From a virus, in IMG/VR virus record IMGVR_UViG_3300008110_000072, positions 1 through 64,000 of that record: 64,000 bases of DNA; one strand, given 5' to 3'. Positions 47,239 through 57,425 of the stretch are shown here, in pieces. The notes below the pieces were generated by a model. The model was not told the DNA's origin, ran no database searches, and saw only the letters and a list, made by a program, of their open reading frames with translations. Position 1 is the stretch's first letter, and every line of letters begins with the position of its first letter. A program made the translations under genes and the position numbers.

Positions 47239-48672
47239 ATGGCTTTAGAATTCAATGGTGGAAATGCGGTAAGTCCGTTTAGTGCCGCCGATATGACCTA
47301 CTCCGCCTTTGCGGACACCGTGGCCCTCACCCGTAAGTTTCACCGTCAAATCATGGAGCGTATCCCTGATGCAAACTATCTGAAAGATGGCTTGCTGGAG
47401 GATGTGATTGCCGGAGGTGGACTTCTTGGTGTGGCATCTGACACCGTAAATGTATATCACGCAGAACAGGAATCTGTAGTGAGCAACATCAAGGTGATTG
47501 CAAAAGCTGCAGTTGCTGGTTTTACAAACAAACTCAAACTGACAATTGATGGCGAGCTTATTAAAACCGACTATTTTATTTATGCGCTTGTTGGACAAAT
47601 CTTTTCTACAAACAGCAATAATGTTCAGATTGTTGTTGAAAGCGTAGACCCATCAATAGTTGCCGGAAATGATTATGAAATCGTTGTTGCCGCTGCCACA
47701 GGCGTAGCTTTGACAAACTTTATTGCTGCAAATGATGTTCTTCGCCCTCTTGGTAGTGTGACTGGAGCTAACAGCGAATTTGGTACTGGTAGTGTTCGCG
47801 GATGGAGCCGTTTTGGCGTGGAGTTTCAAACTCAGGAAACTGTTGCCGGTCCTCTTCCAACCAACGCATATAATCAGACATTTGAATTTACAATGGCTAA
47901 TGGACAGAATGTCCTTGCGCCTCGCGTTCTTTTGGATGCCTATGTGCGTGACGATTTGAAGAAGATGGCGCAAATCATTGCCGGAACCGGAGAAAACCTT
48001 GGTGGCAACCAAACCACTATGGGTATTTTTAAAACCATTCAAACATATGGTCAAACCGCTGATTATACAAAAGCTGCCCTGACTTGGGATGCATTTTTGA
48101 CAATCAACGACTACCTTCGTAATCGCGGTGCTGGCACAGAGCGTGACCTTTGGTTGGGCGCTAAAGTTTTTGATACAATCACTGTAAACTTTAAAACTGA
48201 TTTTGACCTTGCGCTTCGCTATGTAAATGCCGATGGTAATCTTGGAGATGCACACACCAGTCTTGGTGTAGGTTTCGCTCAGTTTGCGTCCTCTGAAGTG
48301 ACATATACCATGAAGAGAATGAATGAGCTTAGCCATCCGCGCATTTTCTCCAACGCTACTGCGGTTCCGGCTAATGCTGCAGCTCTTGCAAATCAGTATT
48401 ATGCAAACTGTTTTATGATTCTTCCAACTACTAAGGTAAAGATTCAGAACGGTTTGACCTCTCGCACGCAGGCTGTTGAAGCCCCAATGATGCGTATCCT
48501 TCAGCTTGAGGCTCCAGTAACCGTTGGAGGTCCAAAAGTTATGAAGCGTGTATACAATCAGGCGGGTGCTGAACTCGGAAAGGAAAACTACCGCGTAACA
48601 ATGCGTCAGGATTTTGCTCTGCAAATGATGCTCGCATATAAGTGTTACTTTGGTGGATTTACCGCTGCCTAA
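47239..48672 (+). CDS. Major capsid protein
   Basis: 477 residues with the mixed alpha/beta composition of HK97-fold capsid proteins: an N-terminal helical arm (AFADTVALTRKFHRQIMERI), a central beta-rich domain (GSVRGWSRFGVEFQTQETVA), and a conserved-looking end (MRQDFALQMMLAYKCYFGGF). It follows the scaffold-like gene and has a terminator immediately behind it, as expected for a highly expressed gene. Its codons are noticeably uniform compared with the accessory genes. Confidence 0.75.
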   Translation: MALEFNGGNAVSPFSAADMTYSAFADTVALTRKFHRQIMERIPDANYLKDGLLEDVIAGGGLLGVASDTVNVYHAEQESVVSNIKVIAKAAVAGFTNKLKLTIDGELIKTDYFIYALVGQIFSTNSNNVQIVVESVDPSIVAGNDYEIVVAAATGVALTNFIAANDVLRPLGSVTGANSEFGTGSVRGWSRFGVEFQTQETVAGPLPTNAYNQTFEFTMANGQNVLAPRVLLDAYVRDDLKKMAQIIAGTGENLGGNQTTMGIFKTIQTYGQTADYTKAALTWDAFLTINDYLRNRGAGTERDLWLGAKVFDTITVNFKTDFDLALRYVNADGNLGDAHTSLGVGFAQFASSEVTYTMKRMNELSHPRIFSNATAVPANAAALANQYYANCFMILPTTKVKIQNGLTSRTQAVEAPMMRILQLEAPVTVGGPKVMKRVYNQAGAELGKENYRVTMRQDFALQMMLAYKCYFGGFTAA

Positions 48673-48693
48673 TTAGCAGATTGTAAAAAAATA

Positions 48694-48727
48694 AAGAGGG
48701 GGCGGCATTTGCTTGCCCTCTTTTTTT
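48694..48727 (+). terminator. Terminator after major capsid gene
   Basis: AGAGGG pairs with CCCTCT around a loop rich in GGC/GC, followed by a T7 run. Its end overlaps the -33 box of the next promoter. Confidence 0.8.
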
Positions 48728-48740
48728 ATTTATATATTTG
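48708..48740 (+). promoter_or_regulatory. Promoter after capsid gene
   Basis: TTTG (48708-48711), 21 bp, TATATTTG (48733-48740), 24 bp before the next ATG. Compact terminator-promoter arrangement. Confidence 0.75.
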
Positions 48741-48764
48741 CAGTAAAACAACAAGTATATATAT

Positions 48765-49739
48765 ATGATAGGCCAACAAATTATAACAAGAGAGTATAAC
48801 AACTACTCAGATGCACTTAGAAGCAAGCTGCGTGTACTGCAGCCCGGAGAGGTGGTTAAAGTAAAACTACATGATAGCCACTGGTCTAATGTGACAGAAA
48901 CGCGTTTTGCGAGCATGGATTCAAACAATCCGATTCCCGGCATGGCAAATATTGTAAGGAAAAAAATTGGAACATATTATTTGGGAACCGGGCCTTGGAC
49001 AGTGATGGATGGGAACAAAATGATTCAGGTAGGATTTCTTGAATCTATTGACTTAAATGGAAAACCACAGTGGAGGCAGAGAGCCTTTGTTGATGGGGAG
49101 CATTTTTTTTACGGAGATAGCATGGCAGATGTGCAGGATTTTTTAGCATTTCAGCTTCATCCTGAAGTAAAAAAAGAAAACCAAACGGGTTCGTATAAGT
49201 TTTATATAGACAATCCAGAGGAAACCAGCGACAATAGCTTGCAGAAAATTAAATGGAGAACGGCTATACAAAACGCTGTGCTTGGCGTAACCGATGAGCA
49301 GCTTAAACGCTTGGCCTCTCCACAGGTGTATGGAAAGTCTATGTTCAACAAACCAACACACACCACGCCAAAGTCTATACGCGGATATATTGCGGGATTG
49401 CTTACAAATGATAGCGGATATAAAGTCGTAGAAGGCGTGCTTCGCAACCTTAAAGAAGTGGAAGATATTGACCTTTTAATTAAGGCTTTAAATGCGGGCA
49501 AGATTATTATCAGCGAAACCAACATTAAACGAAATGATAACTTTTTGCTTGGTACTCTTGCTTCGCCAATTATGGGTAACACAGAAGAAAAGGCAATTGA
49601 GCTATACGAAATGTTCAAAGCAAATCCGGAGTGGGATAAGGACATTTTTGAGTGGCTGCGTGAAGACGCGGGCAAAACTCCATCCGGAGCAAAACGCGGA
49701 AGGACGGCTGGAATAACAACAGATAAAGAGGAAATCTAA
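48765..49739 (+). CDS. Hypothetical late protein, 324 aa
   Basis: Not recognised. The N-terminal 150 residues are beta-rich (VVKVKLHDSHWSNVTETRFA), the middle is helical and the C-terminus ends with a basic, unstructured tail. It has its own promoter and a following terminator, so it is expressed as a single-gene unit. Confidence 0.65.
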   Translation: MIGQQIITREYNNYSDALRSKLRVLQPGEVVKVKLHDSHWSNVTETRFASMDSNNPIPGMANIVRKKIGTYYLGTGPWTVMDGNKMIQVGFLESIDLNGKPQWRQRAFVDGEHFFYGDSMADVQDFLAFQLHPEVKKENQTGSYKFYIDNPEETSDNSLQKIKWRTAIQNAVLGVTDEQLKRLASPQVYGKSMFNKPTHTTPKSIRGYIAGLLTNDSGYKVVEGVLRNLKEVEDIDLLIKALNAGKIIISETNIKRNDNFLLGTLASPIMGNTEEKAIELYEMFKANPEWDKDIFEWLREDAGKTPSGAKRGRTAGITTDKEEI

Positions 49740-49767
49740 GTTAGCTATGGTTTAAAAATTGAGTAAC

Positions 49768-49798
49768 AAGCCCCGTGTTTTGCATGGGGCTTTGTTTT
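49768..49798 (+). terminator. Terminator
   Basis: AAGCCCC pairs with GGGGCTT around an 11-nt loop, followed by TGTTTTAT. Confidence 0.75.
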
Positions 49799-49804
49799 AT
49801 AAAT

Positions 49805-50212
49805 ATGGAAGAACAAATTCTCGCCCCCAACCGATGTGCGTTTCAGTTTTTCTTAGGAGACGAAATCCCATCAATTCATTTGCATGAGATGATGAGTTTG
49901 GCGCACATGTATAGCGAAATAATCGGCCCCGTGATAATGGTGTGTACAGAGCGCGGGTATGATTTTTTGGTTAGAAACAAGCTTGATGAATTGTATATAG
50001 ACTTTGGCGTGTGCGATACGGAAGAAAGTGTTTGGGGGTTGATAAGCCATTTGAAAGAAAACAATCAACTTGTTGAGGACGATATTATAAACAATTTAGA
50101 AAATTGTTCTCAAAATATCCGTAATTTGTATAGTCTTTATACGGTTCCTGATGAGCTAAAGCAATTGATTAATCAGGCAATTGAAAAAGAAACAGCTAAG
50201 AATTCGATATAA
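49805..50212 (+). CDS. Hypothetical acidic protein, 135 aa
   Basis: An acidic helical protein (HLHEMMSLAHMYSEIIGPVI) of unknown function. Start ATG 49805 lies beyond the terminator; an earlier in-frame start would lie inside the terminator hairpin and is rejected. Confidence 0.6.
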   Translation: MEEQILAPNRCAFQFFLGDEIPSIHLHEMMSLAHMYSEIIGPVIMVCTERGYDFLVRNKLDELYIDFGVCDTEESVWGLISHLKENNQLVEDDIINNLENCSQNIRNLYSLYTVPDELKQLINQAIEKETAKNSI

Positions 50213-50412
50213 TGGATACGATAGAAAGTCTCTACCAGAAATATGTAAACAGCCTGCAGCACGATATAGAAAGGGGCTGCGCTGGATTAACGGACAAAAC
50301 GCAGCAATTGCTTGCTTTTTATCAGGAGGTGCAATACCGTCAAAGCGCACAGGTAAATGACACTGTAACCGCAGACCAACTGCTTGAGTATACATATCAA
50401 AACTATGAATAG
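50212..50412 (+). CDS. Small helical protein, 66 aa
   Basis: An acidic helical protein whose ATG overlaps the preceding stop (TAATG). Function unknown; coupled to its neighbour, so the two may form a complex. Confidence 0.65.
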   Translation: MDTIESLYQKYVNSLQHDIERGCAGLTDKTQQLLAFYQEVQYRQSAQVNDTVTADQLLEYTYQNYE

Positions 50413-50429
50413 TATATAAATTTTATTTG

Positions 50430-50437
50430 TAAATTTG
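50430..50437 (+). promoter_or_regulatory. Bacteroidota -7 promoter element
   Basis: TAAATTTG 25 bp before the virion protein gene at 50463, without a convincing -33 box. Confidence 0.45.
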
Positions 50438-50462
50438 CCATTGCAGTTAAAACTCGTCACAC

Positions 50463-51296
50463 ATGCCAACTCCAGCTAAAGTAAATCTTCCGGGCATCAC
50501 ATATGCGAAGGCGACACCGGAAAACATATTAGTTGCCAGCAATCCTACTGGAGGGGCTGCAACAGACCTTCAAGATATTATCAACCCAATTACACTGGCT
50601 ACAGGAAAGATTACTACGGTGGCGGGTAATACGGCTGTTGTCGGAATTGGCACTGAGTTCGATATAGATTTTTCCGTAAACGATTATTTGTTTGCGTTTG
50701 ATACATTTGATACAACCCCCACCCTTATTGGTAAAATTGTAGCTATTGGCGGGGCTGGCTCAATGACACTTAGTGCAGGAGCGCCAGACACTATTTCTGC
50801 TCCGGGTGTATATGCGGGCAAGACAAATATTCTTCTTAGCACTCAGGACAATGTAATTATGCGCGTCCCTACTGTTGTAACAAACGGCGTGCTTTATATT
50901 CCCAACTGGAAAGAATGGTTGAAAGGAAGTAAAATTTTTGGTAGCTGGAATCAGGAGATTACAAATCGACTTGAAAGATTAAGCTTGGTTGGGGTTCCAA
51001 CAGAGGAAGCCCCGTCTCCAGCAAATGTTCAGTATACAATTACGCCATACACCCCGTGGCAAAATCGAACAGTGATTTCTTCAGGTGGGGCGCGTAATGT
51101 TCTATATTTCCCAAGTACATCTGCTTTCCCAAGTTTTGTATATGCGCTTCTAAATCCGTATGGAGCAACATCAGAGGCTCTTGCAAGCAACACCTTATAC
51201 AGATTTGGTGTAAATCCAGAGTTTAATCAAAACTGCATTGTGTCTGGTGTTGATTATCCAGCAACAGAACTGCAAGCTGCGGGTTATTTTCCATAA
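50463..51296 (+). CDS. Virion surface protein, paralogue A, 277 aa
   Basis: A beta-sandwich-like protein with Ala/Gly/Thr-rich strands (VVGIGTEFDIDFSVNDYLFA, LIGKIVAIGGAGSMTLSAG). The next gene product has the same layout, including the final block with a Leu-Xaa-Xaa-Ser-Xaa-Gly-Tyr-Phe-type end, so the pair arose by duplication. Probably minor capsid decoration or tail proteins. Confidence 0.55.
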   Translation: MPTPAKVNLPGITYAKATPENILVASNPTGGAATDLQDIINPITLATGKITTVAGNTAVVGIGTEFDIDFSVNDYLFAFDTFDTTPTLIGKIVAIGGAGSMTLSAGAPDTISAPGVYAGKTNILLSTQDNVIMRVPTVVTNGVLYIPNWKEWLKGSKIFGSWNQEITNRLERLSLVGVPTEEAPSPANVQYTITPYTPWQNRTVISSGGARNVLYFPSTSAFPSFVYALLNPYGATSEALASNTLYRFGVNPEFNQNCIVSGVDYPATELQAAGYFP

Positions 51297-51311
51297 ACAA
51301 TTAATTGAGCT

Positions 51312-52169
51312 ATGCCTAATAATACTTATAATACCGAGGTAAACTATTACAGAATCAACGCCAACAACACCAATATTGCGGTGAGTGCGAGCGGCGCTGA
51401 TGGAAGCCCAAATGAAGAAATTGCACCACCAACAAGTAGTGGTGGAAGTGGGTTTTTGAATAAAGCAGGAGATGTGATTAATGGACTTGGCACAAGCTTT
51501 AATGTTTTTTCGCCCGGTCAATATGTATATTTTATTAACAACTCTGGCGCAAATGTTTTGCTTGGTCAGATTTCGTCAATAGGCGGACCCACAGCTCTTA
51601 CACTTGTTGCAGGCAGCTACACAGGCCAATTGCCCGCCACCGGAAATATAATTACGGCAAGCTATAGCTTAATCACAACAACCGAATCATTTTATATTCG
51701 TGTAGCCACGGAAAAAACAAGCAACACGCTAAGTTCTTCCGAGGCTAATATTCCATTATTGACATCTTGGAGGCTTGCAAATAATGCCACCTCTGCCAAT
51801 CAGCCAAGCGTTACGCAGATACAGCAGTATAGCACAGTTGGAACACCAACAAGCATTGCGCCAACGCCAATACAAGTGCAGTTTACGCTGGAGGTAATGA
51901 ATCAGTTCCCAGCATTCACTGGTCAAACAACAAGTTCAAGAAGCTGGAATAGCGTAGATGAGATACCAGATTATATATGGTTAAAAGCTGTTGTAAAAGG
52001 CGGAACATCAAGCCTAAGCGGACAAACAATGTATCGCATTACAACGGAAGAAACGATTGACGCGCTCGTAGTTACTCCCGGATTTTCAAACCAAACGCTT
52101 ATAAACAGCGGGTATTTTAATGTAACAAATACAACAACCGCTGGCCCCGGTGATGTGGGAGGTAATTAA
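51312..52169 (+). CDS. Virion surface protein, paralogue B, 285 aa
   Basis: Related to the upstream protein: shared core GLGTSFNVFSPGQYVYFINN then ISSIGGPTALTLVAGSYTG, a middle EESFYIRV-type strand and VGTPTSIAPTPIQVQFTL (compare VGVPTEEAPSPANVQYTI in paralogue A). The N-terminus is low complexity (SSGGSG). Function by analogy: virion surface protein. Confidence 0.55.
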   Translation: MPNNTYNTEVNYYRINANNTNIAVSASGADGSPNEEIAPPTSSGGSGFLNKAGDVINGLGTSFNVFSPGQYVYFINNSGANVLLGQISSIGGPTALTLVAGSYTGQLPATGNIITASYSLITTTESFYIRVATEKTSNTLSSSEANIPLLTSWRLANNATSANQPSVTQIQQYSTVGTPTSIAPTPIQVQFTLEVMNQFPAFTGQTTSSRSWNSVDEIPDYIWLKAVVKGGTSSLSGQTMYRITTEETIDALVVTPGFSNQTLINSGYFNVTNTTTAGPGDVGGN

Positions 52170-52192
52170 TTTGACGCATAACATATACAAAT

Positions 52193-53116
52193 GTGGCTAA
52201 GATTTCATTTTTTAGAACACAAGGTAGGAAAGCGTCATATATAAATACGCTTCAGAACACTCCTCTTTTCCTTACGGGGAGGGTGTCTGATAGCTTCTAC
52301 ATTACACTTGCCGAAACCAGTGTATTTCTTACTGGCAACAAAAAACAATCATTTTTTAATACCGTAGGAGACTATCCTGTTTTTTTGACAGCAAACAAGA
52401 ATATCGCGTTTGTAGTTACACCAGACCCAAATATCCCAAGGCTTTTAAAGCCAAAATCATCGCTTGAAATAAATGCGGCACAAACGCAAATTACATTGCA
52501 TGATGAAACCGGATATTATGACCCTGATGACCCAAATCTAAACCCCGGAGGTTTTAATCCGGATAGTGCCGACTACAGCCCATATAGGCCCAAGAGAGAT
52601 GCTGTCTATTTGTGGACGGTGTATAAAATAAGAAGCCGCCCAGATAGCGAAGGTTACGGGAACAACACCAAAACACCCGTATCGCAGGCACAGCAAGAGG
52701 ACGACCCATACGCATACCCTCTCACCCTACCCACCGAAACGGTAAACAACACCACCTCGGTTATAAAAGGATTGTATGAGGTGATAATGATTGTAGCTCC
52801 GTTTGGCGCTACCTACCCGTATGGAGATGTAAACCTTGCCCAGCAAGCAGCAACATATCCTAATTATTATGTTGTTAGCAACTACGCTATTATAGACGGT
52901 CCAGTTATTAATTGCCTAAACCAAATGCGGTATAAATACTTGCAGAGTGTAATATGCGGAAGGTGTGATGAAAAGTATTTAGAAGTGTACGCTATATATG
53001 TCGGCTTGCTCAATGCTATGCAGGCGGGCGAGTGGGATACAGCAAATGAATACTACGCCAGCTTGCAAAACATTTGTAAAGAAGAGGGATGTGATACCTG
53101 TTCATGTGATTGTTAA
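52193..53116 (+). CDS. Virion protein with N-terminal repeats and Cys-rich tail, 307 aa
   Basis: The start codon is GTG at 52193; an ATG two bases earlier is out of frame. The first 75 residues contain three related repeats ending in FLTG or FLTA (PLFLTGRVSDSF, SVFLTGNKKQSF, PVFLTANKNIAF). The C-terminus has cysteine pairs (CGRCDEKY and CDTCSCDC), suggesting metal binding or disulfides. Probably a structural protein linked to the fibre. Confidence 0.55.
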   Translation: MAKISFFRTQGRKASYINTLQNTPLFLTGRVSDSFYITLAETSVFLTGNKKQSFFNTVGDYPVFLTANKNIAFVVTPDPNIPRLLKPKSSLEINAAQTQITLHDETGYYDPDDPNLNPGGFNPDSADYSPYRPKRDAVYLWTVYKIRSRPDSEGYGNNTKTPVSQAQQEDDPYAYPLTLPTETVNNTTSVIKGLYEVIMIVAPFGATYPYGDVNLAQQAATYPNYYVVSNYAIIDGPVINCLNQMRYKYLQSVICGRCDEKYLEVYAIYVGLLNAMQAGEWDTANEYYASLQNICKEEGCDTCSCDC

Positions 53117-53128
53117 TTAGTATATATT

Positions 53129-56100
53129 ATGCCAACTTTTCTTGACGATTTAGCAAATTATAACGCAAAAGCATCGCTCGCCATATCTAATGCTGTGGCA
53201 GATGGGAGTGTAGAAAAGGCAAATATGATGAGCAGCCTAAAGACGGTTGCTAATGATACAACACTTGACGAGGATGTAAGGCTTAAAGCCCTTACAACAC
53301 TTATAAATGTAGGAAATCTGCTTGATGCGCCAATCCCTCCATATTTCCCGCTGACGCAGACATATGCAAACGCGCTTACTTATGCGGGCATACATAATGA
53401 ACTTGAGGGACTAAATGAGGGAGACTATCAGCATTTAACTGAATCAGAAAAGTCGTCTCTACTGAACAAAGCAAGCCTGTCTGATATTACATGGGCCAAC
53501 TTGCAGGGCAGTTATACAAACAATATACCATTTGCTGCAATCCTTGATGGAAAGCAAGCGGCGTTGTCTGGAACTGGCTATGTAAAAGCGAATGGGCTAA
53601 ACATCACATACGATAACAGCACCTTCCTTACTGATGTAACGGGAATACTGGTAGGAGCTGCTGCTGGTGGTGAGTTACAGGGCAACTATCCCAACCCCAC
53701 TTTAAATGGACTATCTGTAATTGGCAAAGTCCTCACTGGATTCACTGGGGCGGCAATGCCGATTACGCCTATATTAGCGTCAGATTCAATTTTGTCTGCT
53801 ATACAGAAGCTAAATAACAATATAGCCAATCTATCAAGCAATCCGTCTGGCGTATCCACTGTTGCTCTTACGAACAATGCGTCTTCGGTTTTTTCAACCA
53901 CTACTGCAGCACAGGGAGGGCCAGCCGCAACATTAAATATTTCTCTGCAGACGCAAAACAAAAATTTGTTTTTAGCATCCAGCAGCACGACCAATGGACA
54001 GGTTCCTGCATTTAGGGCTATACAAGTGGATGACCTTCCTGCAACTGGGAATCCAGCCACTACTATAGGCGGTTCTACAACAATCCCTGTCATAGCAATT
54101 GATGCGAAAGGTAGGGTGACCAGCTTGACATCTGCTGCAGCCGCTACGGGTGGAATTGTAAACACGGTTAATATGACCGTGCCATCCAATAGCCCTACAA
54201 TATTTACAGCAACAGGAGGGGGTAGCAGCTCCACGGTGAATGTTGGATTTGGATTGGCAACGCAGGTGAAGAACACCTTTTTTGCCGGGCCTGCTACAGG
54301 TTCTAATGCAACTCCTCAATTTAGGGCTTTACAACTATCTGATATAAGCTTTGATATACCGTATACGCAAGTGGGCGGTCTTAAAGACCAGTTGGACTTA
54401 AAGCTCGGCGTAGGTTTGGGGACAAGTCAAATTTTAATTGGTAACGGCTCATTACAAGCAGCTCAGGCAAAAGTAGGTGGTGATTTAGAAGTGTATTACG
54501 ATACAATACAAGACACCAATACGGCTGTTTTCACTATAAAATCCTCTTCGGTTACTTATTCAAAATTTCAAAATATTCCCAGTTCTGCCGGAAATGCAAT
54601 ACGACCTATTTTGCTTGGTCGATTTTATGCTGGACAGGGAGAGATGCAAGAGCTTACATTAAGTAGCGATTTTACTTTAAATCCAATTAGCGGCCAAATA
54701 GGCTTACTTACGCCAAACCCTCCGGCATTAAACGATGTAGGCGACCTTTTAACATCCACCGGAGCAAATGTCTTAACGAGACTGTCATTACCGCAGCCAA
54801 ACAATGACGGGTATTTGCTAATGCCTTATGCAGCAGCCGCAAACCCTGCGTGTGGATTAATATGGGGAGAGGTGATGGGAGATATATCGTATACAGTGGA
54901 TAACACCACAACACCCGGAACTCCATTTGGTGCGTTTAGTATAGGCGCTAACAAAGTAACGCTTAGCAAAATTCAAACGATTGATGACCAAAGAATATTA
55001 GGCAACATTTCCGGTGGGGCAGCAATTCCTGCTGAGCTTACCCCGCAACAAGTGGTGGATATGCTCCCATTGCAAGATGCATTATCCGGAACAACCAAAG
55101 GTGTTGTGCCTCCATCAAACTTTACACCAGCCTCCGGATATACAAAAGACGACTATTTCCTTACAGCAAATAATGGATGGTCGTTAGGCGGTGGCGGTGG
55201 TGGTGGTACGCCCGGCGGAGCTGCATGGCAGTTTCAATATAATGATAATGGAACCGCTTTTGCTGGGTCTGCAAATTTGGCGGCAACCAATGCTGGAGAT
55301 GTTCTTGCCACTTCTGGCTATTTTGGTATAGTGGATGATGCAACAACTCCCACTGTTGGTGTATATATATCTGCACCAGATGTCACCGTTGCTGGGTTGG
55401 ACTGGTCTATACCAGCAACAAATGCAAATGATATATTTGTTGGAGAGGCGTTTCAACAAACCCTTACAAACAAAACGCTTAATAGTCCTATAATAGGAAC
55501 TGGAGCTGGACAGGGACATTTACACCTGCACACCATAAACAACAACCCTCCTATAAGTCCAACTGCCGATTACATTACATTATTCGCAGATGATAGTCCT
55601 AAAAGAGTTGGATTTCAATTTGGGCTGGACGGCTTTGCAAGCTATTTCCAGTTCGATGCAACAGCAACAAGCAAGACATATACATTCCCGGATGCCACAG
55701 GAACTGTTGCCCTGATTGACGCAAGCAATGTTTTAAATATCCCTAAATTAGGAAGCACATCAGGAGCAATTGCTCTTGGAGGAGGTACATCAGGAACAAT
55801 AACGCTTCAGGCTCCCGCTACGGTTACTGCTGGGCAGGATGTATATACGCTCCCAAGCACCTATCCGGGAGCGGCTTCGGGATGGTTTTTAACATCTAAT
55901 TTATCGGGAGGTCTTTCTTGGGTGTCCGTAACAGGAGGAGGAGATGTGACGAGTACAGCAACAGGAACGCCACAAGGCAACTTTGCCGTGTTTGATAGTA
56001 ACACAGGAAAGGTGATAACCACTTCCTCTGTAGCCTCATTAGGGGCATCTCCTTCAGGCCGTGCTACATTTAACAATGGGGTGGATGTAGGCGTAAGCGG

Positions 56101-57421
56101 CCCAGCAGGAACAACAGGAACGCTTGTGTTTCGTAGTTCTGCTAATGTTGGACGCACAATTATTCAAGCGGCAAGCACACCAGCAGCTACAGATATTTTT
56201 TACTATCTACCTTCAGGACAAGCAACCGGAGCGGGTCAAATCCTTGCCAATGACGGCAGCGGGAATCTCTCATGGACGGCAGCAGGAGCGGGGAATATGA
56301 TATTGGCTTCTACGCAAACAAACACAGGGGCTAAAACATTCAATTCAGGAACATTAGTTCTTGCTGGAGCCAGTTCAGGAACTACAATCTTGAACGCCTC
56401 TGCTACAGCATCAGGAACTGTTACACTGCCCGCCTTAACAGGAACTGTAGCCCTTCTTGAAAACACCCAAACATTTACAGGAGCGAAGATATTTGATGGA
56501 ACAGGCGGAACAATAACATTTAGTCGTGCCGCTTCTTCTGGCTCTGCCATAACTATTTCAGGACAAGGAACCCAAATAACGCCCCAAGTGGTCTTTTCGG
56601 GAGCTACAATGAACTGGATAAATTTTGGGAGTAATGGCCTCGATGCGCCTACTCACACGGGAGCAGCGGGGGCATCAAGGAGTGCAGGAACTAAGATAGC
56701 GATACGTCCGGTTAACGGAGCGTCCTCTCTTGATAACGCAATTGGAATGGAGAACGCAGGAATGTGGCTTTCGGGGTTCAGCGGAATCAGGTTTTATCCA
56801 GACAGCTCAACAACGGCTGCTGGACAATGGAAATATGTCGCTAGCAGTGTTAGGGGGATAGAGCTGAATGCTCCATCCGAAACAAGCAATATAACAACGC
56901 CTCAACTGCTTATTTCGGGCTCAAACGCTCAATGGATGAATTTAAGTGGAGCAAATGGTGCACCAGCAGTCTCACAATCAAGGTCTGTTGGGACTAAAAT
57001 TGTGCTTAGATTGAATACGGGAACTTTAATTGATGGAGCAATAGGATTTGACAACGCATCCGGCCCTTGGATTTGCTCAAACTCAAACATAGACTTTTAT
57101 GCAGGAAGTGTTGCATCTGTAACGGGCAGATTTAGCTCTGCTGGATTAACGCTCCCCACAGTAGGCACCGGTATTTTAATTAAGGAAGGCACTAATGCTA
57201 CAATGGGGGTAACAGCGGCTATGACCGCAGGGACCATTACTGTTAGCACAACAAAGGTGACAACAAATTCACGAATATTTTTGACAGCACAAACAACAGG
57301 AGGAACACCGGGAGCGTTAAGAGTTAGCGCAAGAACCGCTGGAACAAGTTTTACAATAACATCTTCTTCTACAGCAGACACATCAACCGTAGCTTGGATA
57401 ATTATAGAACCAGCCCCTTAA
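53129..57421 (+). CDS. Tail fibre protein, 1430 aa
   Basis: A long Gly/Ser/Thr/Ala-rich fibre with many beta-helix-like segments, a poly-Gly stretch (GGGGGGTPGGAAWQFQYNDN, about residues 690-709), phrases typical of phage fibres (QTLTNKTLNSPIIGTG), and a C-terminal part with an internal duplication: two related blocks containing a Gly-Thr-Lys-Ile strand (about 1185-1245 and 1270-1330). The N-terminus is helical, as expected for virion attachment. It is the likely receptor-binding protein. Confidence 0.8.
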   Translation: MPTFLDDLANYNAKASLAISNAVADGSVEKANMMSSLKTVANDTTLDEDVRLKALTTLINVGNLLDAPIPPYFPLTQTYANALTYAGIHNELEGLNEGDYQHLTESEKSSLLNKASLSDITWANLQGSYTNNIPFAAILDGKQAALSGTGYVKANGLNITYDNSTFLTDVTGILVGAAAGGELQGNYPNPTLNGLSVIGKVLTGFTGAAMPITPILASDSILSAIQKLNNNIANLSSNPSGVSTVALTNNASSVFSTTTAAQGGPAATLNISLQTQNKNLFLASSSTTNGQVPAFRAIQVDDLPATGNPATTIGGSTTIPVIAIDAKGRVTSLTSAAAATGGIVNTVNMTVPSNSPTIFTATGGGSSSTVNVGFGLATQVKNTFFAGPATGSNATPQFRALQLSDISFDIPYTQVGGLKDQLDLKLGVGLGTSQILIGNGSLQAAQAKVGGDLEVYYDTIQDTNTAVFTIKSSSVTYSKFQNIPSSAGNAIRPILLGRFYAGQGEMQELTLSSDFTLNPISGQIGLLTPNPPALNDVGDLLTSTGANVLTRLSLPQPNNDGYLLMPYAAAANPACGLIWGEVMGDISYTVDNTTTPGTPFGAFSIGANKVTLSKIQTIDDQRILGNISGGAAIPAELTPQQVVDMLPLQDALSGTTKGVVPPSNFTPASGYTKDDYFLTANNGWSLGGGGGGGTPGGAAWQFQYNDNGTAFAGSANLAATNAGDVLATSGYFGIVDDATTPTVGVYISAPDVTVAGLDWSIPATNANDIFVGEAFQQTLTNKTLNSPIIGTGAGQGHLHLHTINNNPPISPTADYITLFADDSPKRVGFQFGLDGFASYFQFDATATSKTYTFPDATGTVALIDASNVLNIPKLGSTSGAIALGGGTSGTITLQAPATVTAGQDVYTLPSTYPGAASGWFLTSNLSGGLSWVSVTGGGDVTSTATGTPQGNFAVFDSNTGKVITTSSVASLGASPSGRATFNNGVDVGVSGPAGTTGTLVFRSSANVGRTIIQAASTPAATDIFYYLPSGQATGAGQILANDGSGNLSWTAAGAGNMILASTQTNTGAKTFNSGTLVLAGASSGTTILNASATASGTVTLPALTGTVALLENTQTFTGAKIFDGTGGTITFSRAASSGSAITISGQGTQITPQVVFSGATMNWINFGSNGLDAPTHTGAAGASRSAGTKIAIRPVNGASSLDNAIGMENAGMWLSGFSGIRFYPDSSTTAAGQWKYVASSVRGIELNAPSETSNITTPQLLISGSNAQWMNLSGANGAPAVSQSRSVGTKIVLRLNTGTLIDGAIGFDNASGPWICSNSNIDFYAGSVASVTGRFSSAGLTLPTVGTGILIKEGTNATMGVTAAMTAGTITVSTTKVTTNSRIFLTAQTTGGTPGALRVSARTAGTSFTITSSSTADTSTVAWIIIEPAP

Positions 57422-57425
57422 CAAT

